Part shown: one piece after another, positions 26,123 to 33,824 of the stretch
Layout of the letters: every line of letters starts with the position of its first letter
Numbering within the stretch: position 1 is the first letter of the stretch
DNA from: Paraperlucidibaca sp.
GTDB lineage: Bacteria; Pseudomonadota; Gammaproteobacteria; Pseudomonadales; Moraxellaceae
NCBI GenBank assembly: GCA_018066805.1
Contig: JAGPVX010000035.1
Location: forward strand, 1 to 38,040
Direction: 5' to 3'
Length of the DNA stretch: 38,040 bases
The notes under the pieces: model-generated
Databases searched by the model: none
The model's input: only the letters and a program-made list of their open reading frames with translations
Told to the model about the DNA's origin: nothing
Translations under genes and position numbers: made by a program

Positions 26123-27457
26123 ATGTCGCTCGCTAATCCCCGCGTTGGTTTCGTTTCGCTCGGCTGCCCAAAAGCTTTGGTCGACTCCGAGCGCATCCTC
26201 ACTCAGCTTCGCATTGAAGGCTATGAAATCTCCGCCAGCTATGACGGCGCCGACTTGATCGTGGTCAACACCTGCGGCTTCATTGACTCCGCCGTGCAGG
26301 AGTCGCTCGATGCTATCGGCGAGGCCTTAGCGGAAAATGGCAAAGTTATTGTCACCGGCTGCTTGGGCAAAAAGGCCGATGTCATTCGTGCTGCGCATCC
26401 CAGCGTGCTCAGCGTTACTGGTCCGCAAGCCTACGAAGAAGTAATGGGCGCGGTGCACCAATTTTTGCCACCGAAGCATGATCCCTTCATTGATCTGGTG
26501 CCGCCTCAAGGCATCAAGCTCACGCCAAAGCACTACGCCTATTTGAAAATTTCTGAGGGCTGCAACCATCGCTGCACCTTCTGCATCATCCCATCGCTAC
26601 GTGGCGATCTCGTGTCACGCCCCGTGGGTTCGGTGCTGACTGAAGCGGAAAACTTGGCCAAAGCCGGCGTGAAGGAAATTTTGGTGGTGTCGCAAGACAC
26701 CAGCGCCTATGGCGTCGATCTAAAGTACAAATTGGATTTCTGGGGCGGGCGTCCCGTGAAAACTCGCATGCTCGAGCTTTGCGAAGCACTCGGCACGCTG
26801 GGCGTATGGGTGCGCTTGCACTATGTCTACCCCTACCCGCACGTAGACAATGTGATTCCGCTGATGGCCGAGGGCAAGATCCTGCCGTATTTGGACATCC
26901 CATTTCAGCACGGCAGCCCGAGCGTGCTGAAACGTATGAAGCGCCCTGCGCATGCCGAAAATACATTGGCGCGCATCAAGCGCTGGCGTGAAATTTGCCC
27001 AGACTTGATCATCCGCTCAACATTTATTGTTGGCTTCCCGGGCGAGACCGAAGAAGAGTTTCAAGAGCTGATGGATTGGCTGCAAGAGGCACAGCTCGAT
27101 CGCGTTGGTTGCTTCCCGTATTCACCAGTAGAGGGTGCAGTGGCCAATGATGTAGCTGAGCCAGTGCCCGAAGAAGTGAAGCTGGAGCGTCATGAGCGCT
27201 TTATGACGTTGGCGGCAGAGATTTCGGCGAAGCGTTTGCAGCGTCGTGTTGGTCGTATTGAGCAAGTTTTGGTGGATGAGATTGATGCTGAAGAAGGCGT
27301 GGCGGTTGCGCGTTCGAAGGCTGATGCGCCGGAAATTGATGGCAATGTCTTTATTGAGGGCGATGGTGCTGTTGATCTGAAGCCGGGACAGTTGGTGATG
27401 GTGCGTATCACTGAAGCGGATGAGTATGATTTGTTTGCGGAGTTGGTGGCTGAGTGA
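26123..27457 (+). CDS. rimO: Ribosomal protein S12 methylthiotransferase RimO
   Basis: RimO is a radical-SAM enzyme that adds a methylthio group to Asp of ribosomal protein S12. The 444-aa protein has the N-terminal UPF0004 domain with three Cys ([37 protein letters not shown]), the radical-SAM [11 protein letters not shown] (Cys at about 147, 151 and 154), [36 protein letters not shown] and a C-terminal TRAM domain (about 375-440). Motif [14 protein letters not shown] separates RimO from MiaB. It is the last core gene before an accessory stretch. Confidence 0.97.
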   Translation: MSLANPRVGFVSLGCPKALVDSERILTQLRIEGYEISASYDGADLIVVNTCGFIDSAVQESLDAIGEALAENGKVIVTGCLGKKADVIRAAHPSVLSVTGPQAYEEVMGAVHQFLPPKHDPFIDLVPPQGIKLTPKHYAYLKISEGCNHRCTFCIIPSLRGDLVSRPVGSVLTEAENLAKAGVKEILVVSQDTSAYGVDLKYKLDFWGGRPVKTRMLELCEALGTLGVWVRLHYVYPYPHVDNVIPLMAEGKILPYLDIPFQHGSPSVLKRMKRPAHAENTLARIKRWREICPDLIIRSTFIVGFPGETEEEFQELMDWLQEAQLDRVGCFPYSPVEGAVANDVAEPVPEEVKLERHERFMTLAAEISAKRLQRRVGRIEQVLVDEIDAEEGVAVARSKADAPEIDGNVFIEGDGAVDLKPGQLVMVRITEADEYDLFAELVAE

Positions 27458-27491
27458 GGCTTCTCTGCAATGGCTTTAGCTGCAATGGCTG

Positions 27492-27600
27492 AGGCCGGTG
27501 CAGGCTGAGGCAATGAAACACGCCGTGAATACATCCTTGTAGGCTCGCAGGCGCCATCCATGGCGCCTGACGGTTTCACCGCCTCAGCCTGCACCAACCT
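27492..27600. repeat. Large imperfect stem-loop repeat after rimO
   Basis: The arms 27492-27519 and 27573-27600 pair at 24 of 28 positions (core GGTGCAGGCTGAGGC against GCCTCAGCCTGCACC). Inside sits a second perfect hairpin, CAGGCGCCAT (27548-27557) with ATGGCGCCTG (27560-27569). It lies 34 bases after the rimO stop and has no coding potential. It looks like a mobile palindromic intergenic element (REP- or MITE-like) and may also stop rimO transcription or protect its 3' end. Confidence 0.7.
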
Positions 27601-27827
27601 TTAGCGGTTTGCGCGAGATTGTCACCCGAAAAACGGCATGGCATGCTTTGCAGCACAAGATGTGCGGTATTTGATGGCAAGGAGTGCCGTGTTCAAGTTT
27701 CCAGGACTTTGATGTCTTTGAACTTCCCCCTCGCTCCCCTGTCTTATGCAGCAGCTCAGAATTATTACACCGCAACTTTGCGGTATAAAATAAGTTAGGC
27801 ATTTTTGGCAACGGTAGGGGGAATTTG
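27601..27827 (+). promoter_or_regulatory. Non-coding lead-in to cassette 1, with GTTAGGC core and possible promoter
   Basis: No gene is seen here. A palindrome ACCGCAA-CT-TTGCGGT lies at about 27769-27784, overlapped by a possible -10 (TATAAA, 27784-27789). GTTAGGC at 27794-27800 fits the GTTRRRY recombination core of integron cassettes, and cassette 1 would start at 27795. A strong Shine-Dalgarno (AGGGGG, 27816-27821) precedes the cassette gene. The other half of an att site was not found upstream. Confidence 0.4.
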
Positions 27828-28808
27828 ATGCGTTGGAAAGAATTGCTGATCGGTGCGGTGCTGACCCTCGCCGTCACAGTCGCTGGGGGGGTGGTCGTCT
27901 ACTACTTCACACAACCGGAGCCCGTTCAAAAGGAAGAGCTGCTGACGTTCCAGGTGGAACAACAAGTTGCATTTGAGGGGAAGGACAATAGCGTTTCGAT
28001 AGGTTCGCTCAGGTTTGGAAACATTGGATCAGCTCCGGCTCGCGATGTTGTTGCGCAGTTTTCCGTAAAGACCGCAGAGATCATTGAGTTTCAGGCCGTT
28101 AGCCAGACCAACGCCGAAGTTTCTTCCCAAGTTTCTGAGGATAAGCATACGGTTTCCGTACGGGTTAAGACGTTGCTGCCCGAGGAAATAGTAACGGCTA
28201 CATTTCTTCTAAGCGAGGAAGCTCCGGCGGAGTTGAATCTACGGAGTTCATCAAGCATTGGCAAAGAAGGCGCCACTCGACGCACGATCGCGAACGATAA
28301 TTCAGAAGTCAGTGATTTTCTGGTGAAGTTCCTTCCACTGTTAGTGCTGTTCGCTATATTTCCTGCCATTTACGCCCTCCGCGTCCTAGCGCGCTCATCC
28401 AGCCGATCAAGCTGCCGGAATAACACCGGTTTTGTTTTGTTGCATTCAGGAGCAACAGATGAAGCTATTCGGATTCTGAGAAGTGCTGTTGAGGCTGGGG
28501 AAGATGGAAGCCATGCATTAGCAAATTTGGCTACGGCGATAGCCTTGAGCGGCGATGCTGAAAGTTCGCATGCGTACTTGGAGGCAGCGGAGTTTCTCGC
28601 AAGCACAAAACATGAAAAGGCCGTATGTGCATTGAGCCGTTCGATCATCGAGCACCAATTTGCGAACGAGAACGATGCACGCGAATCGTTTTCATCTGCG
28701 TTGGCGCTATCCAAAAGCGAAGTGAAATCATACGCCCAGAAAAGCAAGTTGTTGCAAGGTATTCTTGAAAGCGATACTGAATTCAAGCAGTTACTGGAAA
28801 ATGCCTAA
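27828..28808 (+). CDS. Cassette-borne membrane protein with external beta domain and TPR-like C-terminus
   Basis: No named family is recognised. The ATG at 27828, seven bases after AGGGGG, gives 326 aa. A signal-anchor (about 6-28, LLIGAVLTLAVTVAGGVVVYYF) leads to a beta-rich external region (about 38-140). It contains SIGSLRFGNIGSAPARDVVA, like the immunoglobulin-type repeats in conserved surface domains. A second transmembrane helix follows (FLPLLVLFAIFPAIYAL). The C-terminal 130 residues are helical with TPR-like pattern (HSGATDEAIRILRSAVEAGE, HALANLATAIALSGDAESS). The TAA lies inside the attC left core, typical of a compact integron cassette. Confidence 0.75.
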   Translation: MRWKELLIGAVLTLAVTVAGGVVVYYFTQPEPVQKEELLTFQVEQQVAFEGKDNSVSIGSLRFGNIGSAPARDVVAQFSVKTAEIIEFQAVSQTNAEVSSQVSEDKHTVSVRVKTLLPEEIVTATFLLSEEAPAELNLRSSSSIGKEGATRRTIANDNSEVSDFLVKFLPLLVLFAIFPAIYALRVLARSSSRSSCRNNTGFVLLHSGATDEAIRILRSAVEAGEDGSHALANLATAIALSGDAESSHAYLEAAEFLASTKHEKAVCALSRSIIEHQFANENDARESFSSALALSKSEVKSYAQKSKLLQGILESDTEFKQLLENA

Positions 28809-28900
28809 CAAATCGCTGCAGGTGCATTTGACCCGCCACCCACTTTTTCTATCGCAAAAGCGTGCGTCGCCTCAAATGCACCTGAGCTCAGGCGTTAGGC
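28803..28900. other. attC: Integron attC recombination site (cassette 1 end)
   Basis: The outer cores GCCTAAC (28803-28809) and GTTAGGC (28894-28900) are perfect complements and fit RYYYAAC and GTTRRRY. Inside, GCTGCAGGTGCATTTGA (28815-28831) pairs with TCAAATGCACCTGAGC (28872-28887), leaving a single extrahelical base in the left arm, the hallmark that sets strand choice by integron integrases. Unpaired spacers separate the two stem parts and a 40-base terminal loop remains. The 98-bp length is within the known attC range. Confidence 0.9.
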
Positions 28901-28916
28901 CATCAAGGACGTACCA

Positions 28917-29372
28917 ATGACGCAAGACTTTGAGAAAAGACAGGCCGTTGTTTCAAGCGTGAGATCCACGGTGGCCGGCTACATTATGTATTGGCACAAG
29001 CTGTGCCTAGAGGTAAGCATTCTTATCTCATCGGGCATCGTAGCAATCGTGACATTCGGCATCGATAGAGCTTCTCTCGATTTGACCGGCAAGGCGCTGC
29101 TGTTGCTAGGAAGCGGTATGGCCGTCTGTGCTGGAGTTTTCTTGATCGTTCGTGCCGCAAGATTGCTGCAGGACCTTCGGCAAATTCTGGTTAGGGTCGA
29201 TAAGCATGACCAACTCTTTGATGACAATGTTTATCTCAAGGACGAGTCGCTGTATCCGAAGGCATGGAAGGATTCCGATGCTGTTCGCATGGACCTCGTC
29301 CCTAAGTGGTCAATTGGCCTCATGCTGAGCACTTGGGCGTTCATCAGTTTGTTGGTCCTTATTGGCAAGTAG
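28917..29372 (+). CDS. Cassette-borne three-helix membrane protein (151 aa), unknown
   Basis: The gene starts 17 bases after the attC core, with AAGGA seven bases before its ATG, which is the normal layout for an integron cassette. The product has three likely transmembrane helices: about 31-50 (LEVSILISSGIVAIVTFGI), 58-82 (ALLLLGSGMAVCAGVFLIV) and 130-149 (WSIGLMLSTWAFISLLVLIG). A charged cytoplasmic loop lies between the second and third (LLQDLRQILVRVDKHDQLFD). No family or function is recognised. A short degenerate attC begins three bases after the stop. Confidence 0.75.
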   Translation: MTQDFEKRQAVVSSVRSTVAGYIMYWHKLCLEVSILISSGIVAIVTFGIDRASLDLTGKALLLLGSGMAVCAGVFLIVRAARLLQDLRQILVRVDKHDQLFDDNVYLKDESLYPKAWKDSDAVRMDLVPKWSIGLMLSTWAFISLLVLIGK

Positions 29373-29374
29373 CG

Positions 29375-29401
29375 GCCTAACTATTCACTTAAGCGTTGGG
29401 C
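29375..29401. other. Collapsed attC-like site (cassette 2 end)
   Basis: GCCTAAC (29375-29381) and GTTGGGC (29395-29401) fit the outer attC cores, but only 13 bases lie between them. The central arms seen in functional sites are absent, so the site probably lost its middle and should not recombine well. It sits immediately after the cassette 2 stop, where attC is expected. The 136 bases that follow, up to the next gene, carry a GGGCGTC/GATGCCC hairpin (29398-29417) and no gene. Confidence 0.5.
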
Positions 29402-29537
29402 GTCAAGGCCGATGCCCTCAAGTCAGGCCAGCGTGCTGGCAAAGCTGGCGAAAAGCGCCGGTGCGTCGGTAACCGAAAGGCCGCACGAGTCAAGCATTGG
29501 CCATTCCTGTCAAACCAAAAGTATTGGAGGCTAGTTC

Positions 29538-29915
29538 ATGACCCCAGAAGAAACGTTCACTAAGTACTTAAAGGCGTTCGAAACCCTCGAACCTTCTAAA
29601 TTCACTCCCTACTACCATTCTCCATTCATGCTTGTGACACCAATCGGTGTTTTCACTGGTATCAATGAAGAAGCGACCGACGCTATCGTGAGCAAGGTAG
29701 TGGCACAGGCGAAGGAGCAGGGTTACTCGCGCTCCGAGATGCCAAATGGTTTCGCCTGTGAGGCCCTTGCGCCAGATCTAGCATCACTCACTGGAAACAT
29801 ACGTCGATTTAATCAGGCTAATGAACAGATCGCTGAGTTCGGCATTTCCTACCTAATGCGAAAAGTAGGCGACGAATGGAAGCTCGTGGTCATGACCATT
29901 CATGCACCGAAATGA
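29538..29915 (+). CDS. NTF2/SnoaL-like small protein
   Basis: This 125-aa soluble protein resembles the NTF2-like superfamily: an N-terminal helix (PEETFTKYLKAFETLEPSKF), YYHSPFMLVTPIGVFTG (first strand with the helix break), a second helical section, then a beta-sheet (ASLTGNIRRFNQANEQIAEF, GISYLMRKVGDEWKLVVMTI). The ending with DEWKLV is common in such proteins. GGAGG lies seven bases before the ATG. Members of this fold bind small ligands or act as subunits, so no reaction can be given. It may be a third cassette, but its attC was not found. Confidence 0.7.
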   Translation: MTPEETFTKYLKAFETLEPSKFTPYYHSPFMLVTPIGVFTGINEEATDAIVSKVVAQAKEQGYSRSEMPNGFACEALAPDLASLTGNIRRFNQANEQIAEFGISYLMRKVGDEWKLVVMTIHAPK

Positions 29916-29954
29916 AAGATTATGAATTCTAACTATTCTCTATAGGCATGGTAG

Positions 29955-30347
29955 ATGCAAGAAAACAATAAGGATTCAATTTTTGCTATGACTAACAAAC
30001 CTACCTTCGACCAAGTTCGAGCTGAACAGCTGAAATACAACGCCAAGCGAGCTTCTGGCTATCGAGAGCAGGCGCTGAAGCTCTTTCCCCATATTTGTGG
30101 TCGCTGTGCACGAGAGTTCTCTGGCAAGAATCTACCAGAGTTAACCGTGCATCATGTCGATCACAACCATGATAACAATCCGCCGGACGGCAGTAATTGG
30201 GAACTCTTGTGCCTCTATTGCCACGATGAGGAGCACTCGAAATTCGAAAATCTCGTGCGTTATGGCAGTAGAAAAGAAAGCGAGAGGGCTCCAGCAACCC
30301 ATAATCCCTTTGCAGATTTAAAGGAACAAATGGATAAGAAGAAATAG
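29955..30347 (+). CDS. yajD: YajD-like HNH nuclease family protein
   Basis: The protein closely follows the YajD family: SGYREQALKLFPHICGRCAR, ELTVHHVDHNHDNNPPDGSN (HH and following His/Asn of the HNH motif), WELLCLYCHDEEHSK and a C-terminal NPFADLKEQMDKKK. Two CxxC pairs (CGRC and CLYC) bind a structural zinc. Alternative starts are 29955 (AGG eight bases upstream) and 29988 (closest to the usual family start); I list the longer. The substrate is unknown. It is preceded by the NTF2-like gene with a 39-base gap. Confidence 0.88.
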   Translation: MQENNKDSIFAMTNKPTFDQVRAEQLKYNAKRASGYREQALKLFPHICGRCAREFSGKNLPELTVHHVDHNHDNNPPDGSNWELLCLYCHDEEHSKFENLVRYGSRKESERAPATHNPFADLKEQMDKKK

Positions 30348-30504
30348 CGCTGTAGTACATTCTTATCAGCAATATACAAGTCAGTTAACAAGGCCATCAT
30401 TACAACAGCCTGCTGGCCATTACGGCTGATGATAATAGGCTCATGGTGTCGGTCGGCTTAAGTCAGGCGCTATGTGCCATAGTATTGAGAGTAGGGAGTA
30501 AAGA

Positions 30505-30702
30505 ATGGAGTTCTTAGCCGAGAAGATTATTAGATGCCCGTACTGTGATGAGTCTCTCGATGTGCTCATAGATCCCCAAGAAATTGGTCAACAATATGTT
30601 GAGGATTGCCAAGTATGTTGCAAGCCAATCACGTTCCACATAACTTCAGATTCGGCTGGCAACGTTGTTGTTTCGGTGCACGATGAAAATGAAACTTATT
30701 AG
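30505..30702 (+). CDS. CPXCG-motif cysteine-rich small protein
   Basis: This 65-aa protein matches the CPXCG family: IIRCPYCDESLDVLIDP with the first CxxC, then YVEDCQVCCKPITFHI with the second, followed by a short beta strand (GNVVVSVHDENE). The two pairs should bind zinc as a ribbon. GGGAG lies about six bases before the ATG. The function is unknown. Many gammaproteobacteria carry a single copy of this gene, so it may be core rather than cassette-borne. Confidence 0.85.
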   Translation: MEFLAEKIIRCPYCDESLDVLIDPQEIGQQYVEDCQVCCKPITFHITSDSAGNVVVSVHDENETY

Positions 30703-30753
30703 TGAGCACATAGCAAGGTGTTGGTGCAGTGGGCTCGCTGAGATGGACGGCTG

Positions 30754-31803
30754 ATGAGAATTCAAAATCTTCTAGGTATAGAGCTTCCAATCATTCAAGC
30801 GCCTATGGCGGGTGTGCAAGGCAGTGCGTTAGCAATCGCCGTATCCGGTGCTGGTGGGCTGGGCTCGCTCCCTTGCGGCATGCTCAGCCTTGAAGCCATG
30901 CGCAAGGAGCTGGCGGCTATAAAAGCGCAGACCAACCGCCCTTTCAACGTTAATTTCTTTTGCCATACACAGCCCGAGCCAAATAGTGAGCAGGAGGCGG
31001 CTTGGAGGGCGGCGCTGTCACCTTATTACGAAGAGTATGGGATAGACCTAAGCGCTATCGCTAGGGGAGCCGGACGTTTGCCTTTTAGCGCTGAAGCCGC
31101 CGACGTTCTGGCGGAATTTGAGCCTGCCGTTGTAAGTTTCCACTACGGCTTGCCCGAGCAAGGTTTGTTGGAGCAAGTGCGGAAGTGGGGTGCGAAAATA
31201 CTATCTACGGCGACAACGGTAGATGAAGCCCGCTGGTTGGAGGCGCAAGGAGTCGACGCCATTATCGCGCAAGGTTTAGAGGCTGGTGGTCACCGCGGGA
31301 CTTTCCTATCGGAAGATCTGAACACACAGCTTGGAACCTTCGCGTTGCTCCCGCAAATTGTTCAGGCAGTGAATATTCCAGTGATCGCAGCAGGAGGCAT
31401 CGCCGACGCAAACGGCGTTGCGGCTGCTATGTCCTTAGGTGCTGCAGGAGTGCAAGTAGGCACGGCTTATATGCTGTGCCCAGAAGCCACTACGAGTGCA
31501 GTTCACCGAGCTGCCATCAAGAGCGACTCGGCGATATTTACCGCCCTGACCAATGTGTTCTCTGGGCGACCGGCTCGTGGCATTGTCAATCGCCTGATGA
31601 AAGAGCTTGGGCCTATGAGCTCAGTGCCTCCCGCTTTTCCACTGGCCTCGGCTGCATTGGCCCCACTGCGTGCGGAAGCTGAGCGCTTGGGGACGGGAGA
31701 TTTTTCGCCGTTATGGGCAGGCCAAAATGTAAGCGGTTGCAAAGAAGTCCCGGCAGCTGACCTAACCTTGGAGCTTGCTGAGGGCACTAAAGAGGTGCAT
31801 TAG
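30754..31803 (+). CDS. Nitronate monooxygenase (2-nitropropane dioxygenase family)
   Basis: These FMN-dependent enzymes oxidise nitronates such as propionate-3-nitronate. The 349-aa TIM-barrel protein has PIIQAPMAGVQGSALAIAVS, GGLGSLPCGML, AQGLEAGGHRG (with the catalytic His of class I enzymes) and VIAAGGIADANGVAAAMSLG, then GVQVGTAYMLCPEA, which bind flavin phosphate. The Shine-Dalgarno is weak. It lies 51 bases after the CPXCG gene on the same strand and is followed by convergent cyaY. The exact substrate cannot be told. Confidence 0.92.
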   Translation: MRIQNLLGIELPIIQAPMAGVQGSALAIAVSGAGGLGSLPCGMLSLEAMRKELAAIKAQTNRPFNVNFFCHTQPEPNSEQEAAWRAALSPYYEEYGIDLSAIARGAGRLPFSAEAADVLAEFEPAVVSFHYGLPEQGLLEQVRKWGAKILSTATTVDEARWLEAQGVDAIIAQGLEAGGHRGTFLSEDLNTQLGTFALLPQIVQAVNIPVIAAGGIADANGVAAAMSLGAAGVQVGTAYMLCPEATTSAVHRAAIKSDSAIFTALTNVFSGRPARGIVNRLMKELGPMSSVPPAFPLASAALAPLRAEAERLGTGDFSPLWAGQNVSGCKEVPAADLTLELAEGTKEVH

Positions 31804-31861
31804 CCAGTTGCTTTAGACAGTGAATGGCAAACTGGTGCTTGAGCAGTGGTAGCAAGCCATC

Positions 31862-32176
31862 TTAAGTAAACGAGATCTTCTCGCCACCCTGCTCCACCAC
31901 CACCCGCGTCAACAGCTCCTGCAAGGTCTCACCTGTAGATTGGCAGAACCACACATTATCCTGCCGACCCAAATGAAAACCACCTGATCGCGCCGCCACC
32001 CATATCTCGAGAGTGGCCACCTGGCGATTAATGATGATCTTGCTGCCGTTTTCCGCCGTCAGTGTGAGAATGCCCGAGCTCATCTCAAAGTCGAGTTCGG
32101 TGTCGGCGTCTTCAACTTGCTGCTCTATGCTTAGTAAAGTGGCTTCGGCTAGGGCGTTAAATTCTGACTCATTCAT
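31862..32176 (-). CDS. cyaY: Iron-sulfur cluster assembly protein CyaY (frataxin)
   Basis: CyaY is the bacterial frataxin, which binds iron and tunes IscS activity in Fe-S cluster assembly. The 104-aa protein has an acidic first helix (NALAEATLLSIEQQVEDADT) and strands with LTLTAENGSKIIINRQ, ATLEIWVAARSGGFHL and QDNVWFCQSTGETLQELL. These are the family hallmarks, with the length as expected. It is divergent from lptM-lysA across a 78-base gap, the conserved arrangement in gammaproteobacteria. Confidence 0.95.
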   Translation of the reverse strand: MNESEFNALAEATLLSIEQQVEDADTELDFEMSSGILTLTAENGSKIIINRQVATLEIWVAARSGGFHLGRQDNVWFCQSTGETLQELLTRVVVEQGGEKISFT

Positions 32177-32254
32177 GGCGATCTCGATGCAATAGGTGGG
32201 CTTGGGTAAATGCGTGTGCTACCGCATAATAGCGCACTCTAAATTGGCTACGAG

Positions 32255-32479
32255 ATGATTGCCATGATTCGCATCGTGATGTTGCTCGCCGTGAGCCTCG
32301 GCGCCGCTCTGCTTAGCGCCTGCGGCCAGAAAGGCCCGTTGTATTTTCCACCTGCCAATGCCGAGCCTTATAAAGCGCCCGAGCGTAGTGCGCCGCCAGA
32401 GTTTCCTGAGCTTGAAAAAAAGCCAGCGTCCAGCGAGCAAACTGATGCGCCAAGTAGCGACGACCAGCCGGCCTCTTAA
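32255..32479 (+). CDS. lptM: Small lipoprotein LptM (YifL-like)
   Basis: LptM helps the LptDE translocon mature in the outer membrane. The product has a lipoprotein signal peptide with lipobox LLSAC (Cys at residue 23 from the first ATG, 20 from the ATG at 32264), followed by the family signature GQKGPLYFPP. The remaining tail is disordered and rich in Pro, Glu and Ser. Its place directly before lysA and divergent from cyaY is diagnostic. The start is uncertain between 32255 and 32264. Confidence 0.9.
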   Translation: MIAMIRIVMLLAVSLGAALLSACGQKGPLYFPPANAEPYKAPERSAPPEFPELEKKPASSEQTDAPSSDDQPAS

Positions 32480-32502
32480 CTGACTTTATTGTAGGATTTT
32501 GC

Positions 32503-33750
32503 ATGACCTCGCTTTCCCTGATCGATGGCACACGCCACCTCGAAGCCATCGCCCTAGAATGCTTAGCGGAGCGTTTCGGCACGCCGCTTTATGTCTATTC
32601 ACGCGCTGCGCTCACGGCCAACTACCAAGCCTTCGATGAGGCGTTTGCCGAAGTCGAGCATCAGGTCTGTTTCGCCGTTAAAGCCAACTCCAATATTGCT
32701 GTGCTCAATGTCCTGGCACGCCTTGGCGCGGGCTTCGACATTGTTTCTGGCGGCGAGCTTGAGCGTGTTATTGCTGCCGGTGGCGAGCCCAGCAAAATCG
32801 TGTTCTCCGGCTTGGGTAAAACCGAAGTGGAAATTCAGCGCGCCTTAGAGCTGGGCATTGCCTGCTTTAATGTTGAGTCGGAAGCTGAGCTTGATCGCAT
32901 CAATGCGGTTGCTGCGCGCTTGAAAGTGAAGGCGCCGATTAGCCTGCGCGTGAACCCCGATGTCGATGCGCAAACGCATCCGTACATCTCTACCGGCTTG
33001 AAAGAAAACAAATTTGGTGTGGCCATTGAGCGCGCACCAGAAGTCTATCGCCGCGCGATTGCACTCGGGCATTTAGACGCCGTTGGCATCGATTGCCATA
33101 TTGGTTCGCAGCTCACCAGCACAGCGCCATTTTCCGATGCGCTCGATCGCGTGTTAGCGATGATTGATCAGCTCGCCGACGAAGGCATCACGCTATCGCA
33201 TATCGATATCGGCGGCGGTTTGGGCGTGCGTTACAAAGATGAGACACCGCCGACACCGGCTGAATATGCCGCTGCACTATTGCCGCGCTTAAAAGCTCGC
33301 GGCCTGAAGGTGTATATGGAGCCCGGCCGTGCGATTGCTGCCAACGCCGGTGTGCTGCTAACGCGAGTGGAGTTTGTGAAGCCCACAGAGCATAAGCATT
33401 TTGCCATTGTCGATGCCGCCATGAACGACTTGATTCGCCCGGCGCTGTATCAAGCATGGATGGATATTGTGCCGGTAACGCCGCGCACGGAAGTCACCAG
33501 CCAGCGCTACGATGTCGTTGGTGCTGTCTGTGAGACAGGCGACTTCTTGGGCAAGGACCGCGATTTAAGCATTACCGCAGGCGATTTATTGGCCGTAACG
33601 GGCGCTGGCGCTTATGGTTTTGTCATGAGCTCAAACTACAACACCCGTGGCCGTGCTGCTGAAATCATTGTCGATGGTGATCAAGCTTGGCAAGTTCGCC
33701 GCCGCGAGACCACCGCCGATCTCTTAGCCCTTGAATCGTTGCTGCCCTAA
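32503..33750 (+). CDS. lysA: Diaminopimelate decarboxylase
   Basis: LysA removes CO2 from meso-diaminopimelate to make lysine, using pyridoxal phosphate. The 415-aa protein has FGTPLYVYSRAALTANYQAF at the start, VCFAVKANSN with the PLP lysine (about residue 61), GFDIVSGGELERVIAAG, DCHIGSQLT, IDIGGGLGVRY, MEPGRAIAANAGVLLT and CETGDFLGKDR near the C-terminus, all typical of the alanine-racemase-like fold. It lies 23 bases after lptM and 74 before dapF. Confidence 0.97.
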   Translation: MTSLSLIDGTRHLEAIALECLAERFGTPLYVYSRAALTANYQAFDEAFAEVEHQVCFAVKANSNIAVLNVLARLGAGFDIVSGGELERVIAAGGEPSKIVFSGLGKTEVEIQRALELGIACFNVESEAELDRINAVAARLKVKAPISLRVNPDVDAQTHPYISTGLKENKFGVAIERAPEVYRRAIALGHLDAVGIDCHIGSQLTSTAPFSDALDRVLAMIDQLADEGITLSHIDIGGGLGVRYKDETPPTPAEYAAALLPRLKARGLKVYMEPGRAIAANAGVLLTRVEFVKPTEHKHFAIVDAAMNDLIRPALYQAWMDIVPVTPRTEVTSQRYDVVGAVCETGDFLGKDRDLSITAGDLLAVTGAGAYGFVMSSNYNTRGRAAEIIVDGDQAWQVRRRETTADLLALESLLP

Positions 33751-33769
33751 CAACACAATAGAGCCGTTC

Positions 33770-33804
33770 GCGAGTCGCTAGGCCATGCAGGCCGCTAGAC
33801 TCGC
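33770..33804. other. Interrupted palindrome between lysA and dapF
   Basis: GCGAGTC (33770-33776) pairs with GACTCGC (33798-33804) and GGCC (33781-33784) with GGCC (33790-33793) around an ATGCA loop; between them GCTA on each side forms a symmetrical internal loop. No T-run follows. It may be a weak attenuator or RNA processing site between the two lysine-pathway genes. Confidence 0.55.
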
Positions 33805-33824
33805 CCAAGCTTAGGAGCCCGCAC

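Noticed and set aside
29402-29510. Alternative longer attC ending at CAAGCATTGGCC
   Set aside because: ATTGGCC does not fit the GTTRRRY core, whereas GTTGGGC at 29395 does.
30358-30480. attC-like pieces (GTTAACAAGGCC and TTAAGTCAGGCG) between the HNH and CPXCG genes
   Set aside because: The cores do not fit RYYYAAC and GTTRRRY and no matching arms were found, so I could not support an attC here.
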